Assembly (NCBI RefSeq): GCF_008705135.1
Contig: NZ_CP023694.1
Location: forward strand, 1,178,001-1,242,000
Source: Streptomyces coeruleorubidus
Lineage (GTDB): Bacteria; Actinomycetota; Actinomycetes; Streptomycetales; Streptomycetaceae
Direction: 5' to 3'
Length of the DNA stretch: 64,000 nt
Made by a program: the position numbers and the translations under genes. Below, piece by piece: positions 46,160 to 56,057 of this stretch. Each line of letters opens with the position of its first letter. The stretch's first letter is position 1. The notes beneath the pieces are model-generated. The model had not been told where the DNA came from. It made no database searches and was given only the letters and a program-made list of their open reading frames with translations.

Positions 46160-49100
46160 GTGCAGCCCCGACTGAGCAGTCCCGGCGGCCCGTTGCTCGC
46201 AGCTGCCCTGACCGCCGCCCTGCTGACGGCGCCCGTCACCGGCTCCCCCGCTGCGGCCGCGGCCGACGCCCGCCCCACCGCCACCACCGGCGAGCCGAAG
46301 GTGGCCCCCACCGCGGACGCCGTCACGGTCTCCGTGCCGGCCTCCGCCGGCGCCCCCGGCTACACCCTCGACGTGGCCACCGACGAACTCGCCCTGACCA
46401 CGCGCCGCTCCGGGAAGACCGTGCTCGCCACCGCCTCCGGCGACACCGGCGCCCTGCGCTTCACCGCGGCCGACGGCACGTGGCAGCACGCGACCGACGT
46501 CACGGACTGGACGTGGAAGAACGGCGTCCTGACCGTCACCGCCGACAGCACGCTCGACGGCACCACGGTGGAGGCCCGGATCACCCCCCTCGCCGACCGC
46601 TACCAACTCGATTGGGAGGTCCACGGCGGCGGGCCGAAGCAGCTGGGTCTCGCCTATGACCTGTCATCGGCCGGCCACTGGTACGGCCACGGCGAGGCGG
46701 AGACCCCGCAGGGCGGTCCCGGCGTCAACCAGCCCTGGCCGCTCGACGCCGGCGAGGTCGACCACGAGACCTTCGGCCCGGCGTCGTACAACATGATCGA
46801 CCCGTTCTGGTACACCTCCAAGTCGACCGGTCTGCGCGTCGACACCGGGGATGTCATGGACGTGCGGCTCAACAAGGGCAAGGACGGCCTCGGCACCTTC
46901 ACCGTCGAGTCGCCCGACACCTACAAGGCCACCGTGTTCGTCGAGTCGACGCCGCTGGAGGTCTACCGCGACTACATCGGCATCGTCGGCAAGCCGACCA
47001 AGAGCGACGCGACCTACGAGCAGTACGCCAAGCCGCTGTGGAATTCCTGGGCGCAGTTCTACACCAAGATCGACCAGGAGAAACTGCTCGACTACACCAC
47101 CGACCTCCACGACAACGGTCTGGACGGGCACACCATCCAGCTCGACGACAAGTGGGAGTCGAACTACGGCAATCTGACCTGGGATCCCAAGACCTTCCCC
47201 GATCCCAAGGGCCTGTCCGAGAAGATCCACGACATGGGGTTCGACTTCGGCATCTGGGTCACCCTGTGGATCAACCTGGACTCCGACAACTACCAGTACG
47301 CGGTCGACAACGGCTACCTGCTCATGGACGCCAAGGACACGACCAAGCCGTGTGAAGTGACCTGGTGGAACGGCCAGGCCGGGATCATCGACCTGGCGAA
47401 CCCGGACGCCAAAGCCTGGTACGAGGGCAACCTCAAGAAGCTGATGGACACGTACGACATCGACGGGCTGAAGTTCGACACCCGCTTCTTCGACGAGAAG
47501 TGCGCGCCGCGCGAGGGCCACCAGGCCACGGACTACCAGAAGCTCGGCACGCAGCTCGCCGACGAGTTCGACCTCCAGGGCGCGGGCATCCGGGTGCACT
47601 GGAACCAGACGGCCCACGAGGCCGGCTTCGTCACCCGCCAGGTCGACAAGGGCACCGGCTGGGACTCCCTGCGCGCCTCCGCCACCCAGAACCTGGCGAT
47701 CTCCACCATCGGCTACCCGTTCGTCGAGTCCGACATGATCGGCGGCTCCGGCGGCCAGCCCGCACCGTCGAAGGACGTGCTGGTGCGGTGGGCGCAGTCC
47801 GCCTCGCTGATGCCACTGATGTACGCCTCGACCTCCCCGGTCGACACGAACGACACCACCACCGGGCAGAAGGTGGACTACGACCAGGAGACGGTCGACC
47901 TCTACCGGCAGGCGATCAAGACGCACGAGAAGCTCGCCCCCTACATCTGGGACCAGGTGCAGAGCACCCTGAAGACCGGCGATCCGATCATGCGGCCGCT
48001 GTTCTTCGACTTCCCGAAGGACGAGGCGAGTTACACGGTCACCGACGAGTGGATGCTCGGCCCGGCCGTGCTGGCCGCGCCCAAGCTGAGCACCGGCGCC
48101 ACCCGCTCCGTCCATCTGCCGCCGGGCGCCTGGTACGACGTGAACCAGGGCACCGTGATCCGTGGCCCCAAGACCCTGAAGGGGTACGCGGCGCCGCTCG
48201 GCGTCACCCCGGCCTTCGTCGATCTCAAGGCCGAGGGCGCGGACAAGGCCATCAAGGCGCTCAAGCGCGACGACGCTCCGGCCGCCTCCGTGCTGATCAC
48301 CCCGGACGCCCCGTCCACCGACGCCGGCAAGCCGTTCGAGGTGACCACCGAGGTGACCAACTGGGGCGCCCGGACCATCGAGAACGCCAAGGCGGCGCTG
48401 GCTCTGCCCGAGGGCTGGACGGCGAAGGCGACCGGCCCGACCACCGCCAACTCGCTCAAGAACGGCGCCACCCTGACCACCACCTGGACGGTGACCCCGG
48501 CCGCCGACGCCCGATGGGGCAGTCACAACCTCACCGGCACCGCCACCTACAACGGGTCGACGAAGGTGTCCGACACCGTGCAGGCGCAGGTGAAGGCCGC
48601 CCCGGGCAGTGTGCAGGAGCCGTACCTGACGACCGACACCACCTCCGAGGATCCTCAATACGCCCAGGCCGGCGACCAGTTCGCCATCTGGGCGGGCGGC
48701 CAGGACCTGTCGGGGTGGAAGGACGAGAAGGGCGTCATCTACCGCGACGACGCGGCCGGGGAGAAGGCCACCGTGCAGGCCCAGCTGGTCTCCCAGGACA
48801 GCGCATCACCGGTCGGCAAGGCCGGAGTCGCCCTCGCCAACGACCTGACGGCGCCCGAGAAGGGCGGTTACGCGGTGCTGGTCATGACCCAGAGTTACGG
48901 ACTGGAGTTCATGACCGACAGCGACGGCGACGGGAAGCTCGACACCTGGGCGGGCGGTGGCTCCACCTACCACCCGGCCCATCTCAAGCTGACCCGGGAC
49001 GGCGCAACGTACACGGCGTACGCCAGCAAGGACGGCGAGAACTGGTCGCAGGTCGGCACCGCCCAGGTGCCGTCGGCCACCGGCACCGGTGACGCCGGGA

Positions 49101-49180
49101 TGGTCGCCAGCGCGGCCAACGTCAACTACCCCGGCGAGAACATCGAAGCCGTCTTCAGCGGATTCTCCGTCACCTCCTGA
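46160..49180 (+). CDS. Secreted GH31 family glycoside hydrolase with NEW3 and C-terminal module
   Basis: The 1006-residue protein has a signal peptide (about 1-35). The GH31-like catalytic domain spans about 90-680: FHGGGPKQLG-like N-terminal beta part, DLHDNGLDGHTIQLDDKWESNYGNLTWDP, then YDIDGLKFDTRFFDEK with the probable nucleophile Asp440. KFDTRFF differs from the usual GH31 'W.D..E' motif, so it belongs to a less studied branch, perhaps alpha-galactosidase or alpha-N-acetylgalactosaminidase. A NEW3-like domain follows at about 715-815 and a 187-residue module at 820-1006, shared with two other proteins in this locus. It is the first of the long same-strand series. Confidence 0.88.
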   Translation: MQPRLSSPGGPLLAAALTAALLTAPVTGSPAAAAADARPTATTGEPKVAPTADAVTVSVPASAGAPGYTLDVATDELALTTRRSGKTVLATASGDTGALRFTAADGTWQHATDVTDWTWKNGVLTVTADSTLDGTTVEARITPLADRYQLDWEVHGGGPKQLGLAYDLSSAGHWYGHGEAETPQGGPGVNQPWPLDAGEVDHETFGPASYNMIDPFWYTSKSTGLRVDTGDVMDVRLNKGKDGLGTFTVESPDTYKATVFVESTPLEVYRDYIGIVGKPTKSDATYEQYAKPLWNSWAQFYTKIDQEKLLDYTTDLHDNGLDGHTIQLDDKWESNYGNLTWDPKTFPDPKGLSEKIHDMGFDFGIWVTLWINLDSDNYQYAVDNGYLLMDAKDTTKPCEVTWWNGQAGIIDLANPDAKAWYEGNLKKLMDTYDIDGLKFDTRFFDEKCAPREGHQATDYQKLGTQLADEFDLQGAGIRVHWNQTAHEAGFVTRQVDKGTGWDSLRASATQNLAISTIGYPFVESDMIGGSGGQPAPSKDVLVRWAQSASLMPLMYASTSPVDTNDTTTGQKVDYDQETVDLYRQAIKTHEKLAPYIWDQVQSTLKTGDPIMRPLFFDFPKDEASYTVTDEWMLGPAVLAAPKLSTGATRSVHLPPGAWYDVNQGTVIRGPKTLKGYAAPLGVTPAFVDLKAEGADKAIKALKRDDAPAASVLITPDAPSTDAGKPFEVTTEVTNWGARTIENAKAALALPEGWTAKATGPTTANSLKNGATLTTTWTVTPAADARWGSHNLTGTATYNGSTKVSDTVQAQVKAAPGSVQEPYLTTDTTSEDPQYAQAGDQFAIWAGGQDLSGWKDEKGVIYRDDAAGEKATVQAQLVSQDSASPVGKAGVALANDLTAPEKGGYAVLVMTQSYGLEFMTDSDGDGKLDTWAGGGSTYHPAHLKLTRDGATYTAYASKDGENWSQVGTAQVPSATGTGDAGMVASAANVNYPGENIEAVFSGFSVTS

Positions 49181-49214
49181 CACGCCGGTCCGGCACCACC
49201 GCCACCCCCCGCTT

Positions 49215-49251
49215 CCCGGCAGGCCTCCCACCCCCATGGGGGCCTGCCGGG
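49215..49251 (+). terminator. Strong intercistronic hairpin between GH31 and GH123-like genes
   Basis: CCCGGCAGGCC (49215-49225) pairs with GGCCTGCCGGG (49241-49251); the inner bases CCC/GGG can extend the stem. It lies 35 bp past the GH31 stop and about 40 bp before the next start. It may be a partial terminator or an mRNA-stabilising element that sets lower expression downstream. Confidence 0.75.
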
Positions 49252-49291
49252 GACCCCTCCCTGCACAGCCGTGAGAATTGGAACCCACTCC

Positions 49292-51160
49292 ATGGCACGT
49301 ACATCCTCAGCTGTCGCCGGCTTCGTGGCGGGCGTGGTCGTGGCCGCCAGTACCACCGCGATCGCCGTCACCGGTATGACGACCACCGACACCGACGTGA
49401 ATTCCAAGGCAACCACCACCTGGCTGACCGTCAAGGTCGCCGACGCCATGGGCACCAGGGACACCATCACCTGGGTCCCCACCGGCTCCTTCGCCGGCTC
49501 CGCGGAGGAACGCGTCCCGCGCTACCCGATGACCACCATCCAGGGCAAGGACACCAAGGAGCTCAAGCTCTCCGCCGTGCGCAACGAACAGGTCTCGGCG
49601 CAGCTCGCGATCGCCTCCGGCCGGAACCTCGACGACGTCAAGGCCGTGGTCGGCGACCTCACCGGGCCCGGCGGGGCGAAACTGTCAGGTGCCGACACCC
49701 AGGTCCGGTTCGTCAAGTACGTGCCCGTGCAGCGCTCCAAGAGCGAGGTCGACTGGTCCGCCACCATCGACCAGGTCAGCTCCGGCAAGGAGGTGTCCGG
49801 CGACCGCAACCCCGACGTGGTCGGCGACGCGCTCGAGGAGCGGTCGTCCGTGGACGTACCGGCGTACGCGGCGCAGCCGCTGTGGTTCACCTTCCACATC
49901 CCCGAAGAGGCCACGCCCGGTACCTACACCGGCACGGTCAAGGTCAACGCCGACGGCCGCACCCAGGCCAGTTACCCGCTGACCATCGAGGTCGCCGACG
50001 CGAGTGTGCCCGACCCGAAGGACTACGACTTCTTCCTCGACGTATGGGCACAACCGGAGACGATCGCCAAGAACCACGGCGTCAAGCTCTGGTCCGACGA
50101 CCACTGGAAGCTGATCGAGAAGTACAACCGCGACCTGGCGTCGCGCGGCCAGAAGGTCATCAACACCACCATCGTCGACAACCCCTGGCACCACCAGTGG
50201 TCACTCGGCACCCGGGAGTCGCAGACAGCCACGCCGTACGGCAGCATGGTGGGCTGGAGCTGGAACGGAAAGACGTTCTCCTTCGACTTCGGCCGCTGGG
50301 ACAAGTACGTCCAGACCGCCAGACGCGCCGGCCTCGGGCCCGACATCGGCGCCTTCTCCATGCTGGCGTTCCAGGACCAGGAGCACCTCACCTACACCGA
50401 CACCCGCACCGGCAGGACCGTCTACGAGAACGTCGATCTGGGCGGCGACCGCTGGCGGGAGGCGTGGGGAGCGTTCCTCCCCGCTTTCGAGAAGCATCTG
50501 AAGGACAAGGGCTGGCTGGAGAACACCTGGCTGTCCTTCGACGAGCGGCCCATCAGCACGATGACGGTCGTCAAGGACTTCGTCCACGAGGTCGCGCCGA
50601 CCTTCGACAGCCGTATCTCCGTGGCCGGTTCGATCAGCACCGAGGGCGTCGCGTCCAACTTGTCCGTCGACTGGGGCGGCATCGACGCGATGACGAAGGA
50701 GAAGGTCGCCGAGCGGCGCAAGGCCGGCAAGATCACCACCTTCTACGTGTACGGCGCGCCGGCCCACCCCAACACGCTGTCGTTCTCGCCCGCCGTCGAG
50801 TCGCGGATGCTGCCGTGGATCTCCGCCCAGCGGAATCTGGACGGCTTCCTGCGCTGGTCGTACAACAGCTGGACCAGCGACCCCTTCAAGCAGCCGGTGC
50901 ACATCTTCACGCAGGGCGACGAGTACCTGGTCTACCCGGGCAAGGACGGCCCGATGTCCAGCATCCGCTGGGAGCAGCTGAAGGAGGGCATCGAGGACTA
51001 CGAACTCATCGCCCAGTTGCGGAAGAAGGACGGCGGCGCCGACAGCGACGCCCTGACCGAGGCCCTCACCACCGCGACGCGGAACCTCGACGGCCGGACG
51101 AAGGACGTGGGCGACATCGAGACCGCGCGGGCGGCAGTCGTGAAGGGGCTGACCTCATGA
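49292..51160 (+). CDS. Secreted GH123-like (DUF4091) glycosidase, probable beta-N-acetylgalactosaminidase
   Basis: About 622 residues from ATG 49292; GTG 49271 is also possible and neither has a good SD. The N-terminus has a hydrophobic signal/anchor (VAGFVAGVVVAASTTAIAV). A beta domain (about 80-240) precedes a TIM-barrel with the adjacent acidic pair in LSFDERP (D417, E418), which in GH123 supports substrate-assisted catalysis on N-acetylgalactosamine. The DUF4091 C-terminus reads DGFLRWSYNSWTSDPF and GPMSSIRWEQLKEGIEDYELI. Expected product is GalNAc, matching the amino-sugar genes upstream. Its stop overlaps the GH35 start. Confidence 0.85.
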   Translation: MARTSSAVAGFVAGVVVAASTTAIAVTGMTTTDTDVNSKATTTWLTVKVADAMGTRDTITWVPTGSFAGSAEERVPRYPMTTIQGKDTKELKLSAVRNEQVSAQLAIASGRNLDDVKAVVGDLTGPGGAKLSGADTQVRFVKYVPVQRSKSEVDWSATIDQVSSGKEVSGDRNPDVVGDALEERSSVDVPAYAAQPLWFTFHIPEEATPGTYTGTVKVNADGRTQASYPLTIEVADASVPDPKDYDFFLDVWAQPETIAKNHGVKLWSDDHWKLIEKYNRDLASRGQKVINTTIVDNPWHHQWSLGTRESQTATPYGSMVGWSWNGKTFSFDFGRWDKYVQTARRAGLGPDIGAFSMLAFQDQEHLTYTDTRTGRTVYENVDLGGDRWREAWGAFLPAFEKHLKDKGWLENTWLSFDERPISTMTVVKDFVHEVAPTFDSRISVAGSISTEGVASNLSVDWGGIDAMTKEKVAERRKAGKITTFYVYGAPAHPNTLSFSPAVESRMLPWISAQRNLDGFLRWSYNSWTSDPFKQPVHIFTQGDEYLVYPGKDGPMSSIRWEQLKEGIEDYELIAQLRKKDGGADSDALTEALTTATRNLDGRTKDVGDIETARAAVVKGLTS

Positions 51161-54100
51161 AAGGCAAGTGGAGATCTCTGCTGCTCGCCGGAGCGCTGAC
51201 CGTCATGCCTATGGCCGGTGCGGGGGTAGCGGCACCGGCCGAGGCGGCGCCCAAGGCCCCGCACACCGTCACCTACGACCAGTACTCCGTGCGGGTCGAC
51301 GGCAAGCCCCTGTACATCTGGGGCGCCGAGTTCCACTACTTCCGACTGCCCAGCCCCGACGCCTGGCGCGATGTCCTGCAGAAGATCAAGGCGGGCGGAT
51401 TCAACGCGGTCTCGCTCTACTTCGACTGGGGCTACCACTCCCCCAAGCCCGGCTCGTACGACTTCACCGGCACTCGTGACGTGGAGCGGCTGCTCGACGA
51501 GGCCGAGCGCGCGGGCCTGTATGTGATCGCCCGCCCGGGCCCGTACATCAACGCGGAGGTCTCCGGCGGCGGCATGCCCGCCTGGCGCAAGACACAGGCC
51601 GGCGTGAACCGCACCTCCGAGCCGGAGTACCTCAAGGCGGCCCGGGAGTGGATGAGCCGGATCAACCCGATCATCGCCCGCCATCAACTCACCCGTGGCA
51701 CGGGGTCGGTGATCCTGTACCAGGTCGAGAACGAGTACCAGGGCGGCCGACAGGACGCCGACTACATGCAGACCCTCATCGACTGGGCGAAGGAAGACGG
51801 CATCGATGTGCCCACCTTCGTCAATGACGGCGGCGCCAACAAGAACTGGGTGAGCGGCAAGGGCGCCCCCGACATCTACGGCTTCGACGCCTACCCGCAG
51901 GGCTTCGACTGCAAGGACCCCGACACCTGGAGGAACCTGCCCGACTACTCGTACGTCAACGAGTGGAAGCCGGAGTCCCCGCTGATCATCCCGGAGGCGC
52001 AGGGCGGCGCGTTCGACCCCTGGGGCGGCACCGGATACCAGGACTGCGCCAAGCTCACCGGCACCGACTTCACCCGGGTGTTCAGCAAGATGAACATCGC
52101 CGCCGGGGTGAGCGGCCAGTCCTTCTACATGACGTACGGCGGCACCAACTGGGGCTGGCTCGCCGACCCCAACGCGGTCTACACGTCGTACGACTACGGC
52201 GCTCCGATCAACGAGTCGCGCCAACTGACGGACAAGTACCAGGAGTTCAAGCGCCTCGGGTACATGGTCAACTCCGTCACCTCGCTGGCGCGCACCGACA
52301 AGGCCGAAGCCCCGACCCCGTCCGACGACGCCCTGCGCATCGACCGGCGCGTCAACCCCGACGACGGCACCCAGTTCTTCACCGTGCGGCACGCCGACAC
52401 CCGCGTGAAGGACAAGGACGAGACCACCCTGTCGCTGAAGGGCGAGGACGGCGACTACCCGCGCGTTCCCCAGCAGGGAACGATCGCCGTGGACGGCCGG
52501 GACGCAAAACTCCTCGTAGCCGGCTACGACTTGGGCGAGAAGCATCGCCTCGTCTACTCCACTTCGGAGATCATGACGCACGCCCGGATCGCCGACCGGG
52601 ACGTGGCGCTGCTGTACGGGCGTGAGGGCGAGGCCGGCGAGACCGTGCTGCGGTACGCCGAGCGGCCCGAGGTCACCGTCCTCGACGGCGAAGTCACCAC
52701 CACCTGGGACGCCGAACGCGGCGACCTGCGCCTGAACTACACGCACAAGGGCCTGGCCCGGGTGCTGGTGAACGGCATGGAACTGCTGATCGCCGACACC
52801 GCCGAGACCGCCCACTGGTGGCGGCAGGACACCGCCTCGGGACCGGTCCTCGTACGCGGACCGTCCCTCGTCCGTACGGCCGAACTGGCGGACGGCACCC
52901 TGAAGCTGACCGGTGACTCCACCAAGGCCGCGAAGATCGAGGTCATCGCGGACGCCAAGAAGGTGACCTGGAACGGCCGCGAGGTCGCCGCCACCCAGGC
53001 GCCGCGCCCGGTCGAGCTGCCCGCGCTGACGACGTGGAAGTACAAGGAGGAGGCACCGGAGTCCGCTCCCGGCTTCGACGACTCCACCTGGACCACCGCC
53101 GACCGCCTCACCGCCAACAACCCGGAGCTGGCCGGGTCGCTGCCGGTCCTCGCGATGGACGAGTACGGCTTCCACCACGGCAACGTCTGGTACCGCGGCC
53201 GGTTCAAGACCACCGGCGCCGCGACCGCGCTCGCACTCGACGCCAAAACCGGTAACACCGGCCAGTACGCGGTCTGGCTCAACGGCCGCTACCTCGGCAG
53301 CTCCGGCAACGGCGCGCACACCTTCGGCATCCCGGCGGGCACACTGAAGTCCGCCGGAGACGGCGGGGACAACGTCCTCTCCGTCCTGGTGGAGAACGCG
53401 GGCCACAACGAGGAATGGGGTCACGACTACTCCAAGGAGCCGCGCGGTCTGCTCAGTGCCGAGGTGATCGGCGGGGCCTCCACCCTCACCTGGAAGATCC
53501 AGGGCAGCCGCGGCGGTGAGGACCCGGTCGACACCGCCCGAGGCCCGTACAACAACGGCGGGCTGTACGGGGAACGGGCCGGCTGGTCCCTCTCCGGTTA
53601 CCCCGACGGCAGTTGGAAGAGCACCTCCCTCTCCGGGCAGACCGGCAAGACCGGGCCCGGCGTGCGCTGGTACCGCACGTCCGCGCGGCTCGACCTGCCG
53701 CAGGGCCAAGACAACGCGGTCGCGCTGGACCTGGCCGAGGGCGAAGGCGGCAGCACCGGCTACCGCGCCCAGATCTTCGTCAACGGCTGGCTGATCGGCC
53801 GTTACCTGCCGGACACCGGACCGCAGACACGGTTCGTCATCCCCAAGGGCATCCTGCGCGAGCAGGGCACCAACACCATCGCCCTGGCCGTCTGGTCCAC
53901 CAAGGCCGGCGCGGGCCCGGGTTCGGCGAAGCTCGTCGGCCTCGGCGCCTCGGCGGGCGGGATCAAGGTCGGCACGGTGGCCGCGCCCTCGTACAACGCC
54001 ACGACGTACGCCATGCCGGACTCCGGCGCCCGTGTCACCGTCGACGCCGAGCCGTTCCTGGGCACCGGCACCGCCGCCAAGGTCCCCGTCACCCTCAGCG

Positions 54101-54801
54101 TGCCGAAGGACGCGCCGACCGCCTCGAAGGTCGAGCTGGCGCTGAAGGTCCCGGACGGCTGGACCGCGACCACCGGCGACACCACCCGTTTCGACCAGGT
54201 GCGGCCCGGCGGCACCGTGACCGCGGACTACACCGTCACCCCACCGGGCGAACCGGTCCACTACGCCGTCCTGTCCGCGACCGCCAAGCTCACCCAGCCC
54301 GGCCACCCGGGCACCGTCACCGGTGTACGGGCCGTGCAGGTGCCACCGCCCGGGCTGTCCGCCGACGCCTATGTGAGCGACCTGACCCTGGTCAAGGCGG
54401 TCAACGGCTGGGGTCCGGTGGAGAAGGACACCTCCAACGGGGAGAACGCGGCGGGTGACGGTCGCCCCTTGAGTATCGGCGGCACCACCTACGCCAAGGG
54501 CCTCGGCGTGCATGCGAACAGCCAGATCCGGGTCTATCTCGGCGGCGGCTGCACCCGGTTCACCGCCACCGCCGGGGTGGACGACGAGGTCGGCGACGGC
54601 GGCAGCGTCTCCTTCAAGGTGATCGCCGACGGCCGCTCCCTCGCCACGACCCCGGTGGTGCGCGGCTCCGACGGCGGCACCGACATCGACGTGGACGTGA
54701 CCGGCGCGCGCTGGCTGGACCTGCTGGTCGACGGGGACGGCGATGTCTCCTCGGACCACGCCGACTGGGCCGAGGCCAAGCTGACCTGCGGCGGTGCCTG
54801 A
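51157..54801 (+). CDS. Secreted GH35 beta-galactosidase with NEW3 and NPCBM modules
   Basis: The 1214-residue protein starts at ATG 51157, overlapping the upstream stop (ATGA). The signal peptide ends around residue 31. The GH35 catalytic domain shows GAEFHYFRLPSPDAWRDVLQKIKAGGFNAVS, ARPGPYINAEVSGGGMPAW, acid/base in YQVENEYQGG (E193) and nucleophile region LIIPEAQGGAFDPWGG. Beta-sandwich domains follow with galactose-binding-like folds. A NEW3-like region lies near 1000-1060, then a terminal NPCBM/CBM51-type domain (YAKGLGVHANSQIRVYLGGGCTRF to HADWAEAKLTC). It removes terminal beta-galactose outside the cell. Confidence 0.95.
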   Translation: MKGKWRSLLLAGALTVMPMAGAGVAAPAEAAPKAPHTVTYDQYSVRVDGKPLYIWGAEFHYFRLPSPDAWRDVLQKIKAGGFNAVSLYFDWGYHSPKPGSYDFTGTRDVERLLDEAERAGLYVIARPGPYINAEVSGGGMPAWRKTQAGVNRTSEPEYLKAAREWMSRINPIIARHQLTRGTGSVILYQVENEYQGGRQDADYMQTLIDWAKEDGIDVPTFVNDGGANKNWVSGKGAPDIYGFDAYPQGFDCKDPDTWRNLPDYSYVNEWKPESPLIIPEAQGGAFDPWGGTGYQDCAKLTGTDFTRVFSKMNIAAGVSGQSFYMTYGGTNWGWLADPNAVYTSYDYGAPINESRQLTDKYQEFKRLGYMVNSVTSLARTDKAEAPTPSDDALRIDRRVNPDDGTQFFTVRHADTRVKDKDETTLSLKGEDGDYPRVPQQGTIAVDGRDAKLLVAGYDLGEKHRLVYSTSEIMTHARIADRDVALLYGREGEAGETVLRYAERPEVTVLDGEVTTTWDAERGDLRLNYTHKGLARVLVNGMELLIADTAETAHWWRQDTASGPVLVRGPSLVRTAELADGTLKLTGDSTKAAKIEVIADAKKVTWNGREVAATQAPRPVELPALTTWKYKEEAPESAPGFDDSTWTTADRLTANNPELAGSLPVLAMDEYGFHHGNVWYRGRFKTTGAATALALDAKTGNTGQYAVWLNGRYLGSSGNGAHTFGIPAGTLKSAGDGGDNVLSVLVENAGHNEEWGHDYSKEPRGLLSAEVIGGASTLTWKIQGSRGGEDPVDTARGPYNNGGLYGERAGWSLSGYPDGSWKSTSLSGQTGKTGPGVRWYRTSARLDLPQGQDNAVALDLAEGEGGSTGYRAQIFVNGWLIGRYLPDTGPQTRFVIPKGILREQGTNTIALAVWSTKAGAGPGSAKLVGLGASAGGIKVGTVAAPSYNATTYAMPDSGARVTVDAEPFLGTGTAAKVPVTLSVPKDAPTASKVELALKVPDGWTATTGDTTRFDQVRPGGTVTADYTVTPPGEPVHYAVLSATAKLTQPGHPGTVTGVRAVQVPPPGLSADAYVSDLTLVKAVNGWGPVEKDTSNGENAAGDGRPLSIGGTTYAKGLGVHANSQIRVYLGGGCTRFTATAGVDDEVGDGGSVSFKVIADGRSLATTPVVRGSDGGTDIDVDVTGARWLDLLVDGDGDVSSDHADWAEAKLTCGGA

Positions 54802-56048
54802 TGCCCAGCCTGAGCAAGGGGCGTCATATGCAGGGGATGCGCGGCAGGCTCGCGGCTCTGCTCCTGGCGGTCTCGGCCGTCGTGGCCGGGACGATGGCAC
54901 CCGCCGAGGCCGGTCAGCAGGACGATCGGCGCGCTTGGACAGGGACCTGGGCGACCGCGGCCAGCGAGCACTACGAGGTCTCGGGGATGTCCGAGGTGAC
55001 GGTGCGGATGCCGGTGCACACCAGCGTCGGCGGCTCCTCCGTACGCATCCGCCTGACCAACGCCTACGCCACCGACCCGGTGACGATCGGGCACGCGACC
55101 GTGGGCCTGCGCGACGGCGGTTCCGCCGTGGCCCGCCCGTACGACCTGCGGTTCGGCGGGAAGCGCGCGGTCACCATCCCGGCGGGCGGCCAGGCTGTGA
55201 GCGACCCGGTCGGACTCGCCGTTCCGGCCCTGGCCGACCTGGTCGTCAGTCTCCATCTGCCCGGCCAGGTCACGCACATCACCGATCACTGGTGGGCGCA
55301 GCAGACCGTGTACTGGACGGACTACGGGGCGGGCGACCACGCCGCCGACACCTCCGGCGACGCCTACACCTGGACCACCACGAGCTGGCCGTTCCTCAGC
55401 GGCGTCGACGTGACCGCGCCGAGGACCGGGGCGGTGGTGGCGCTCGGTGACTCGATCACCGACGGGTCCTTCTCGACGGCCGACACCAACCAGCGCTGGC
55501 CCGACCTGCTGTCCGCCCGGCTGAACGCCTGCCTGCCCGGCGCCGGAGTGCTCAACGCGGGCATCACCAGCAACCGGATCACCGCCGGGACCGGGACGAA
55601 TCCCTCCGCCCTGGACCGGCTCGAGCGGGACGTGCTCTCCCAGCCGGGGGCGCGGACCCTGATCCTCTTCGAGGGGATCAACGATCTCGGCGGGGCGAGT
55701 GCCGAGCGGATCATCGCCGGGATGACGGAGATCGCCGACCGGGCGCACCGGCGCGGCATGCGGGTCGTCGGCGCCACGATCACCCCGTACAAGGACTTCA
55801 CCTGGGGCGGCTGGAGCGAGGAGACCGAGGCGCGGCGACAGCAGGTCAACGCGTTCGTCCGGGACTCCCGCGGGGTCTTCGACGACTACGCCGACTTCGA
55901 CCGGGCGGTCCGGGACGCGGCGGACCCGCGCCGGCTGGGCGCGGCATACGACTCCGGTGACCATCTGCATCCCAATGACGCCGGGATGAAGGCGTTCGCC
56001 GACTCCATCGATCTGACCGCGCTCGGCCTCGGCCGCGCGTGTTCCTGA
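54801..56048 (+). CDS. Secreted SGNH/GDSL esterase, first of a tandem pair
   Basis: The 415-residue protein starts at ATG 54801, overlapping the GH35 stop (TGATG). ATG 54828 behind AAGGGG is an alternative and leaves a cleaner signal peptide. The N-terminal domain has WTGTWATAASEHYE and SSVRIRLTNAYATDPVTIGHATVGL. The SGNH core has block I VVALGDSITDG (Ser), LFEGINDLGG and block V SGDHLHPND. Family members hydrolyse acyl or acetyl esters on carbohydrates. The likely job here is de-O-acetylation of glycans to let the glycosidases act. It shares close sequence with the next gene. Confidence 0.93.
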   Translation: MPSLSKGRHMQGMRGRLAALLLAVSAVVAGTMAPAEAGQQDDRRAWTGTWATAASEHYEVSGMSEVTVRMPVHTSVGGSSVRIRLTNAYATDPVTIGHATVGLRDGGSAVARPYDLRFGGKRAVTIPAGGQAVSDPVGLAVPALADLVVSLHLPGQVTHITDHWWAQQTVYWTDYGAGDHAADTSGDAYTWTTTSWPFLSGVDVTAPRTGAVVALGDSITDGSFSTADTNQRWPDLLSARLNACLPGAGVLNAGITSNRITAGTGTNPSALDRLERDVLSQPGARTLILFEGINDLGGASAERIIAGMTEIADRAHRRGMRVVGATITPYKDFTWGGWSEETEARRQQVNAFVRDSRGVFDDYADFDRAVRDAADPRRLGAAYDSGDHLHPNDAGMKAFADSIDLTALGLGRACS

Positions 56049-56057
56049 GGAGGACCC

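Noticed and set aside
50998..54900. 1300-aa minus-strand open frame opposite the GH35 gene
   Set aside because: Mirror of the GH35 codons with no recognisable motif; the plus strand has full GH35 signatures.
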